A stretch of DNA of 5,200 bases, taken from contig JAGNOY010000182.1 of NCBI GenBank assembly GCA_017989935.1, positions 1-5,200 on the forward strand, read 5' to 3'. Positions 1 through 5,200 of this stretch are shown in pieces. A program made the translations under genes and the position numbers. Under the pieces are notes generated by a model. It was given only the letters and a program-made list of their open reading frames with translations, had not been told where the DNA came from and did not search any database. This DNA comes from Chitinophagaceae bacterium. Lineage in GTDB: Bacteria; Bacteroidota; Bacteroidia; Chitinophagales; Chitinophagaceae. Numbering within the stretch: position 1 is the stretch's first letter; each line of letters begins with the position of its first letter.

Positions 1-1124
1 GGCTGAACCCAAAAGGCAGTGCTTGGACCAACAAAGGTATTTTTTGATAATCTTTTTTTATAAATTTCTATTTCAACTGTTTTTCTAAATTTATGACTGA
101 ATGCATTTCTAATTTTACTACTATCCGCAATAGTCATGAATAGTGGTAGCGTACTTAGTTCAGGCACAAATTCATCATTAAATGGAATACTTATATCGCG
201 TTCAAAAGTTTCAGTTAAAGTGTCGAATTTTGTAAAATGCATTGAAGCCAAATACAAAGGATTCGGCAACTCTGTACCTGGAAAATAATTTTCGATATGG
301 GCACAAAATAGAGGCTCCGGATTTTTATTTCGTTGATTGCTCGAACTTAATCCCATACTTTGACGATTCTGCACACTGCCATCTTTCTTAGTTTCGAGCA
401 TTTGATTTTCACCTTCCTTTCCCTGACCACCATATTCTTCTATTTTTGCTTCAATATCTTTCCATAAATAAGATACAACGCCAATAAATAAGGCAAGATT
501 CAAACAAAGAAATAAAAATAATCGTGCAATAAATCTAAACCAATGCGCGTAGTTATTTTTTTCAAGTTGACGAAGGCGAATAGCTGTGAAAATAATATAT
601 ACACTATAGGTGGCTACAGGAATGAGTAAGAGTAAAAATTTTCCAAGGTCAATGTCTTTGGTTTTTGATATTAAAAACATATTCATCATTACAAAAAGTC
701 CTGAAAGTATTACTGGAAAAAATGAATATCGAAACAAGCCCCAGCCAATCACCCAACCTATCGAAAATAAAAAGGCAAAAAGTCTAAATTTAATAGCAAT
801 AAAAAAGCCATCAAATTCTCCGAAGGAAAAATAGTTTAAGCACCCATATGTAAAATATAAACCAGCAATAAGAATTAAAAATGTAGGGATGAAGCGCCAT
901 CTAAATTGATACACATAGTATGAACAAATCATACCAACCGAAAACTGCATACTTTGCGATAACCAATTCTCCCGAAGTATCGAATAATAAGCCTGGCTAT
1001 TCCAAAGTATAAAGGAAATAAACAAACAGGTAGGCAATAACAAAAATAAAAATTGTGCTAAGATCCGAACGGGCGATATGTTTGATACTAGTTTCAAGAT
1101 AAAATATATATAGGATTCGCACAT
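1..1124 (-). CDS. Polytopic membrane protein, probable N-terminal part of a TgpA-like transglutaminase-type protein (partial, 3' end outside window)
   Basis: The frame is open from an ATG at 1124 to the left edge (374 full codons, no stop). I see six or seven hydrophobic segments at about residues 21-41, 56-72 (weak), 79-99, 113-132, 135-152, 163-183 and 197-222. A charged, Gly/Gln/Asn-rich linker (about 223-270) follows, then a soluble domain that is cut off, ending in the motif FVGPSTAFWVQ. This architecture fits the N-terminal half of transglutaminase-like membrane proteins (TgpA/DUF3488 type), whose catalytic Cys-His-Asp core would lie beyond the window. That assignment is inference from topology and from the DUF58 gene directly upstream, because no catalytic residue is visible. 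The ATG overlaps the DUF58 gene by 31 bases. An in-frame TTG at 1097 would instead give a tight TTGA stop/start overlap. Either start implies co-transcription and probably translational coupling. The function of such DUF58/transglutaminase pairs is not well established. Confidence 0.8.
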   Translation of the reverse strand, partial: MCESYIYFILKLVSNISPVRILAQFLFLLLPTCLFISFILWNSQAYYSILRENWLSQSMQFSVGMICSYYVYQFRWRFIPTFLILIAGLYFTYGCLNYFSFGEFDGFFIAIKFRLFAFLFSIGWVIGWGLFRYSFFPVILSGLFVMMNMFLISKTKDIDLGKFLLLLIPVATYSVYIIFTAIRLRQLEKNNYAHWFRFIARLFLFLCLNLALFIGVVSYLWKDIEAKIEEYGGQGKEGENQMLETKKDGSVQNRQSMGLSSSNQRNKNPEPLFCAHIENYFPGTELPNPLYLASMHFTKFDTLTETFERDISIPFNDEFVPELSTLPLFMTIADSSKIRNAFSHKFRKTVEIEIYKKRLSKNTFVGPSTAFWVQ

Positions 1125-2593
1125 TGATGCACTAAGGCTAGAAGTTGTTTCTCATGCCTAATTAAATTAAATTTAAAAGGATGCAGTAGCCACTGTTGTT
1201 TTAGTTGAGATAAACTATCAGGTGGCGGTTTTCGAAACAGATTTAATATCGGATGATTTTTAAAATTACTTTTCAACGTGGAGCTCAATCGAACAAAGCA
1301 AATTGTAGTAGCGGTGTTTATTTGATTCAGTAATTGGCTTACTTCCTCTATCGAAGACAATGAATGAATGCAAAGAATACAAGATGTCGAAGGTTCTACA
1401 AATTCAGTTAACGAATATTGATCTTGCCATTGGCTTTGAGTAATTTGATTGAGTACCGGAATATCAATATTTGTGCTGTATTTGCCAAATTGATCAGACA
1501 TAAATTGCAACGCAAATTCTCCTTGCTCAAGTTGATGATACAAAGACCAAACATACGTCTTGTATCGATTTAACATAGCTTGCAAAAATGCTGCATGAAA
1601 TCCTATGCCTTGATCTATATAAAAGCTTGCATAAAATAAAATTTGGGAAGCATAAGGATCTATCGTCTCTGGTTTTCGAACTACAAGTTCTTTGTTCTTT
1701 GCATAAATTTTCCAAACAATTCTTCTTACATCATCATTACTTTCAAATTTTTTATAATTCAAATATTCACCTTCAACTTTTTTAATATCTTCTATCCGAA
1801 TCTTTTCTTCATCAGCCTGAGATGTTGAAATACTTGTTTCGTCACCTTCTAAAGCCTTAGGATAATTATAAAAAATTTTATCCAAAGGCATACTCACTGA
1901 AAAAGAAAATAATTGAAACATGTCCTCAAAAAAAATGGTCGCCATTAAAAAGTGATAGGCTTTAATATCAGGTAAATGCAACAGTTGCTCCCCACAAATG
2001 CCTTTACCCCAAGGCAAAAAGGCATGCCTCATCCTGTTATTCAAAGAAAACTTTTCTGAATACATTTTTTTTTCAAACTGAAGACTCAGTTTTATATAGC
2101 CTAAAATTGGTTTAATAATTTGTGGGATTGAAATTTTTAGTAGTAAGGCATCTCGTTTACTTTGATAAGGAAGTATATCAACTAGAATTTGATTCGAGGA
2201 ATTATTTCGTTGCCCAAATTTAAAATGTAACCAAGTAAGTAAAACAGAAAAAAATGCAAGCAGTATAAACGAACAAGCAAAATACAATACCACCTTGGCG
2301 ATTAATTTTAAAAGTCCTGCAAAGGAGGATGTTTCAGTTTGTCCAACATGAATGATCGCATAGATAGCAAGCATGCTCAACAACACTACGCAAAAATTTA
2401 TTCTCAAAGGAAAGTATCTTCTGAAATAAACAAGTCCTTTTTGAATCCCTGAAATCATCATTTGATAAGAATATTCGAATATAAGGGTATTTTTTTTTGC
2501 ACCATATTTTTTCACCAATTGAAGGCGAATTCTGAGCTCGGTTCCAATGTTTTCAGCCCCATTTATTGAGTCTTTAGTAATTTTTAATATCAT
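1094..2593 (-). CDS. DUF58 domain protein with two N-terminal membrane segments
   Basis: From the ATG at 2593 the protein is 499 residues. A basic N-terminus precedes two hydrophobic segments (about 65-84 and 99-122), a hairpin that should leave the rest in the cytoplasm. The DUF58 signature lies at about 276-309: EYLNYKKF, then NDDVRRIVWKIYAKNKELVV, matching the family pattern Y..GD..R.IdW...A+...L.vr. The preceding part (about 135-250) fits the beta-rich region usual in DUF58 proteins, ending in a YP motif. DUF58 sequences belong to a VWA-like fold and are usually encoded beside MoxR AAA+ ATPases and transglutaminase-like proteins; their biochemical role is poorly defined. Where a DxSxS metal site could sit (about 317-327) the sequence reads QILFYASFYID, so the site looks lost. 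A GTG at 2608 would add five residues but lies inside the GC-rich repeat, so I prefer the ATG. A tandem ATGATG at 2461 is a third possible start (455 residues). It is the first gene of a minus-strand operon. Confidence 0.85.
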   Translation of the reverse strand: MILKITKDSINGAENIGTELRIRLQLVKKYGAKKNTLIFEYSYQMMISGIQKGLVYFRRYFPLRINFCVVLLSMLAIYAIIHVGQTETSSFAGLLKLIAKVVLYFACSFILLAFFSVLLTWLHFKFGQRNNSSNQILVDILPYQSKRDALLLKISIPQIIKPILGYIKLSLQFEKKMYSEKFSLNNRMRHAFLPWGKGICGEQLLHLPDIKAYHFLMATIFFEDMFQLFSFSVSMPLDKIFYNYPKALEGDETSISTSQADEEKIRIEDIKKVEGEYLNYKKFESNDDVRRIVWKIYAKNKELVVRKPETIDPYASQILFYASFYIDQGIGFHAAFLQAMLNRYKTYVWSLYHQLEQGEFALQFMSDQFGKYSTNIDIPVLNQITQSQWQDQYSLTEFVEPSTSCILCIHSLSSIEEVSQLLNQINTATTICFVRLSSTLKSNFKNHPILNLFRKPPPDSLSQLKQQWLLHPFKFNLIRHEKQLLALVHQCANPIYILS

Positions 2594-2595
2594 TT

Positions 2596-2665
2596 GGGCG
2601 GCACACACGCTTTCTGCTTCAAGTCCGCCCCACGCTGAAAGAAGGCGTGGGTGCGGGCTTTCCGC
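2596..2665. repeat. GC-rich patch of nested inverted repeats (possible REP-like intergenic element)
   Basis: This stretch is about 64% GC by hand count over 2596-2661, against clearly AT-rich flanks. The main hairpin pairs 2625-2635 with 2645-2656: eleven Watson-Crick pairs, one bulged T at 2652 and a nine-base loop. A second inverted repeat, GGGCGG (2596-2601) with CCGCCC (2625-2630), reuses the left arm of the main hairpin, so the two cannot form together. A third, small one pairs GCGG (2653-2656) with CCGC (2662-2665) and reuses the right arm. No U-run follows on either strand, so it does not read as an intrinsic terminator. It abuts the ATG of the DUF58 gene and contains its alternative GTG start. 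It could be a dispersed palindromic repeat or a structured leader of the minus-strand operon; one copy cannot decide. Confidence 0.6.
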
Positions 2666-2727
2666 GTCAATCGTTGCCGCAATACATCCTCAAGTCATGT
2701 GTACAGTATTTTTGGTACTTCTCAGCT

Positions 2728-2760
2728 GAAATCTATCGATGTAATTTCCAACTAATACAA
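2728..2760 (-). promoter_or_regulatory. Weak candidate promoter for the DUF58 operon
   Basis: On the minus strand TAGATTTC (2735-2728) matches seven of eight positions of the Bacteroidota -7 consensus TAnnTTTG. A TTG lies 22 bases upstream (2760-2758). If used, transcription would start near 2722 and give a leader of about 130 bases that includes the GC-rich hairpins. Such matches are common by chance in AT-rich DNA, so this is only a candidate. Confidence 0.2.
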
Positions 2761-2771
2761 GACTTTTCAAC

Positions 2772-2780
2772 TTATCCACA
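2772..2780 (+). other. Single DnaA-box-like 9-mer
   Basis: The string TTATCCACA is a perfect match to the classical high-affinity E. coli DnaA box. It lies in the divergent intergenic region, 76 bases before the receptor ATG. I see no second good box nearby, no cluster and no dnaA or other origin-linked gene, so it is not evidence of an origin. A lone 9-mer may occur by chance or be a DnaA-responsive site. Confidence 0.25.
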
Positions 2781-2830
2781 AATTCCCCAAGCGATAACAT
2801 TTTAGTGATCTTTAAACCTAATATTTTACC

Positions 2831-2838
2831 TACTTTTG
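2831..2838 (+). promoter_or_regulatory. Candidate -7 box for the TonB-dependent receptor gene
   Basis: TACTTTTG is an exact match to the Bacteroidota -7 consensus TAnnTTTG, 17 bases before the ATG at 2856. Transcription from it would start around 2843-2846, giving a leader of only about ten bases. No good -33 TTG sits at the usual 19-21 base distance; the nearest candidate is a poor TTAGTG at 2802-2807. The bases before the ATG are A/T-rich with no Shine-Dalgarno sequence, as is usual in this phylum. Confidence 0.35.
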
Positions 2839-2855
2839 TCAACTTTAACAAAATT

Positions 2856-5200
2856 ATGAGAAAAATTTTTACTCTCTTATTCGTGCTTTGTTCATGGATG
2901 TCAAATGCACAAACTGGCATAGTGAAGGGAACGGTGATACACGAAGATTCTAAATTGCCTTACCTAGATGTATCGGTATCTATTGGTCAGGCCAAAGTGG
3001 CAACCTCTACAAACGAAAAGGGCGAATACATATTTAGTAATATTCCTTACGGTACCTACGACATGAAACTTGCTGCAGATGGCATCGAAGATGAAAGTGT
3101 GTCGATTACAATTAACGGCCCTGTAAATAATATTGAGCCAATTGAACTCAAATCGTCTGCATCACCAAATTCAAATTCAAATCAAGTGGATAATTCGGCT
3201 GTGAATGCAGAAGATGCCACTTCAGAAGATGAGAATACTTCATCTTCAACCGGACAAAATGTATCAAGCGTGTTGAATGCTTCACGTGATCCTTTCTTAT
3301 CTGCAGCTACCTTTGGTTGGGGCTCATATTTCTATCGTATTCGTGGATATGAAAATGACCACAGCGTGCTTTATATGAATGGTGTACCTATGAATGACTT
3401 AGAAGAAGGTGGCGTGTTTTTTAATTCATGGAGTGGTTTGAATGATGTTTTCAGAGGTAGAAGTGTAACCATGGGCTTAGCAGCCAACGATTATAATTTT
3501 GGAGGTTTAGGATTAAACACCGAACTTGATGCAAGCGCTTCAAATCAACGCAAAGGAACACGTGTAACGTATACAGCCACCAACAGATCATATCGCAACA
3601 GAATTATGCTTACTCATAATTCTGGATTAATGAAAAATGGTTGGGCTTATTCATTTTCATTATCAAGAAGATGGGCCCAGAACGGGCAAATTAAAGGTAC
3701 CTTCTACGATGCTTTCGCCTATTTTGGCGCCATTGAAAAAAGATTCAAAAAGCATGGTATTAATTTCATGGTAGTAGGCTCACCAATTAAAAGAGGTAAA
3801 AACGGCCCAGCTACAGATGAAGCCTTTAATTTAAATGAATCTCATTACTATAACCCAAATTGGGGATATCAAGATGGTAAGGTAAGAAATTCAAGAGTGC
3901 TAACCACACATTCTCCTTTATTTGTACTAACGCATGATGCAAAAATCAGTGATAGAACCACGTTAACCTCTGCCTTAGCTTATCAAACTGGCGAAACTGC
4001 CAATTCACGTTTAGATTGGTTCAATGCATCCGATCCAAGACCAGATTATTATCGTTATTTCCCAAGTTATGTTGAATCTCAGGGTGGAGTTCAAGAAGCT
4101 ACAAATTACATCAGAGCAAATAAAGATGCCATCATGCAAATAGATTGGGATAATTTGTATGAAGCTAATTTATTTAATAAAAAAACAGGATACAATCGTT
4201 CTGTATATATTGTGTCTGAAGATGTAGAGACTTCAAAAAAATGGAATGCAGCCGTAAATGTAGAAACTAGTGTGAATGATCATATTAGTTTGTATTCAGG
4301 CATCAATTTTCAAAAACAAGTCAATCATAATTTCCAACGTGTGGCAGATTTAATGGGCGGTGATTATTGGGAAAATATCAATCAATTTGCCAATCGTATT
4401 CCTGGCATTTCTGACAATGCCAACATGTATAATGTAAATGACACAGATGTTAAACGTAAGAAAGGAGATCATTATGGGTACGATTACAATATCTATTTCA
4501 ACAAAGCAGCATGGTTTGGTCAAGGCGTATTTACTTATAACAAATTCGATTTCTTCTTGGCAGCTGAATTAGGTTATACAAACTTCTATCGTCACGGAAA
4601 TTACAAACATGGATTGTATCAAAATAGCTCCTTCGGAAACTCTTCAACAAATACATTTTTTACAAGCAAAGCTAAAGGAGGAATTACTTATAAATTAAAT
4701 GGAAGAAATTATATTTATGCAAATGGAAGCATTGGGGATAAAGCCCCTTATGTAGATAATGTAATTATTTCTCCAAGAACTAGAAATTTACAAATTAGCA
4801 ATCCAACCACAGAAAAATTTCAATCTGCGGAAGTGGGCTATTTATTGCGTACACCAGCCATTAAAGCTCGATTGACTTTCTTTGTTACTGATGTAAAAGA
4901 TGCAACTGATATTAAACGTTACTATGGCGATGATTCAGCTTCATTCTTAAATATGGCTATGCAAGGGATTAATAAAAGATATACAGGTATAGAGGCTGGT
5001 GCAGAAATTAAAGTATCTCCAACTTTATCTGTAAATCTTGCAGCGGCCTTTACGCAAGCATTTTATACTAGCCGACCTTATATCAATGTGTATAGTGACA
5101 ATGATACCTTGCAATTAAATAATTCATTTAATGCTGCAAGTGATACTGTATACATGAAAAACTACTATGTACCTGCAGGACCTCAATCTGCTTTTCAAGC
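2856..5200 (+). CDS. TonB-dependent outer-membrane receptor with carboxypeptidase-regulatory-like N-terminal domain (partial, 3' end outside window)
   Basis: The frame is open from the ATG at 2856 to the right edge (781 codons). Residues 1-19 form a signal peptide (MRKIFTLLFVLCSWMSNAQ), probably cleaved at SNA|Q. Residues about 21-98 are a CarboxypepD_reg-like beta-sandwich (GIVKGTV at its start, then NEKGEYIFSNIPYGTY), the N-terminal extension typical of Bacteroidota receptors. An acidic, Asn/Ser-rich linker (about 99-134) leads into the plug, marked by ASRDPFLSAATFGWGS (142-157) and RIRGYENDHSVLYMNGVPMND (from 161). Later blocks include YNPNWGYQDGK, DYWENINQFANR (about 503) and APYVDNVIISPRTRN (about 629), with barrel strands in between. 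Such receptors take up bulky substrates across the outer membrane using TonB-ExbBD energy. I recognise the plug and barrel blocks as a Bacteroidota receptor group but not the substrate. No SusD-type gene lies upstream. Several hundred bases of barrel are probably missing. Confidence 0.93.
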   Translation, partial: MRKIFTLLFVLCSWMSNAQTGIVKGTVIHEDSKLPYLDVSVSIGQAKVATSTNEKGEYIFSNIPYGTYDMKLAADGIEDESVSITINGPVNNIEPIELKSSASPNSNSNQVDNSAVNAEDATSEDENTSSSTGQNVSSVLNASRDPFLSAATFGWGSYFYRIRGYENDHSVLYMNGVPMNDLEEGGVFFNSWSGLNDVFRGRSVTMGLAANDYNFGGLGLNTELDASASNQRKGTRVTYTATNRSYRNRIMLTHNSGLMKNGWAYSFSLSRRWAQNGQIKGTFYDAFAYFGAIEKRFKKHGINFMVVGSPIKRGKNGPATDEAFNLNESHYYNPNWGYQDGKVRNSRVLTTHSPLFVLTHDAKISDRTTLTSALAYQTGETANSRLDWFNASDPRPDYYRYFPSYVESQGGVQEATNYIRANKDAIMQIDWDNLYEANLFNKKTGYNRSVYIVSEDVETSKKWNAAVNVETSVNDHISLYSGINFQKQVNHNFQRVADLMGGDYWENINQFANRIPGISDNANMYNVNDTDVKRKKGDHYGYDYNIYFNKAAWFGQGVFTYNKFDFFLAAELGYTNFYRHGNYKHGLYQNSSFGNSSTNTFFTSKAKGGITYKLNGRNYIYANGSIGDKAPYVDNVIISPRTRNLQISNPTTEKFQSAEVGYLLRTPAIKARLTFFVTDVKDATDIKRYYGDDSASFLNMAMQGINKRYTGIEAGAEIKVSPTLSVNLAAAFTQAFYTSRPYINVYSDNDTLQLNNSFNAASDTVYMKNYYVPAGPQSAFQ

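Noticed and set aside
610..834. Plus-strand open frame of 74 codons
   Set aside because: It lies antisense within the membrane-protein gene; the Lys/Asn/Ser-rich product mirrors the Phe/Leu-rich membrane segments on the other strand and has no family resemblance.
1527..1828. Small open frames on both strands inside the DUF58 gene
   Set aside because: They are alternative-frame shadows of the DUF58 coding sequence, with no recognisable domain or independent start context.
2625..2657. Main GC-rich hairpin as an intrinsic terminator
   Set aside because: Neither strand has a U-run after the stem, and no gene ends here on either strand.
2547..2729. Plus-strand 60-codon frame across the GC-rich patch
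   Set aside because: It is antisense to the DUF58 start and runs through the hairpin repeat; the product is low-quality and unlike any family I know.
2772..2780. Replication origin
   Set aside because: Only one DnaA-box-like site is present, without a cluster, iterons or replication genes nearby.
2690..2920. Minus-strand 76-codon frame MPVCAFDIHEQ...
   Set aside because: Its first 22 codons are antisense to the receptor signal peptide and the rest covers the divergent promoter region; no domain is visible, so it is very probably non-coding.
2856..5200. Polysaccharide utilisation locus (SusC/SusD)
   Set aside because: The receptor has SusC-like N-terminal architecture, but no SusD, glycosidase or anti-sigma/ECF regulator is visible, and its plug and barrel blocks look like a different receptor group.

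Overview
The window looks like chromosomal DNA from an AT-rich member of the Bacteroidota. The right side carries a TonB-dependent outer-membrane receptor with the N-terminal carboxypeptidase-regulatory-like (beta-sandwich) extension common in that phylum. The genes have no obvious Shine-Dalgarno sequences, and the clearest promoter-like string is a perfect TAnnTTTG, the Bacteroidota -7 consensus. No species can be named from this alone.

Layout: two minus-strand genes fill positions 1-2593. The first transcribed (1094-2593) encodes a two-TM membrane-anchored DUF58 protein. It overlaps the next gene (1124 down to the left edge), a polytopic membrane protein with an extracytoplasmic C-terminal part. 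That gene is cut by the window end and is probably the N-terminal half of a TgpA-like transglutaminase-type protein. DUF58 plus transglutaminase-like membrane protein is a recurrent bacterial pairing, normally with a MoxR-family AAA+ ATPase. No MoxR gene lies upstream here.

Positions 2594-2855 are a divergent intergenic region. It begins with a GC-rich patch (2596-2665) of nested, mutually exclusive inverted repeats in otherwise AT-rich DNA. It also holds one perfect DnaA-box 9-mer (2772-2780) and promoter-like boxes on both strands.

The plus-strand receptor gene starts at 2856 and runs off the right edge. It has a signal peptide, a beta-sandwich domain, an acidic/Asn-Ser linker, a plug and part of the barrel. 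No SusD partner is visible, so its substrate is unknown. The two transcription units probably have unrelated functions.

I found no tRNA, rRNA, CRISPR array, insertion sequence or clear intrinsic terminator. The left gene's 3' end, the receptor's 3' end and any operon partners lie outside the window. I do not see a convincing new biological system; the oddest features are the GC-rich hairpin patch at the operon's 5' end and the apparent loss of the metal-site motif in the DUF58 protein.
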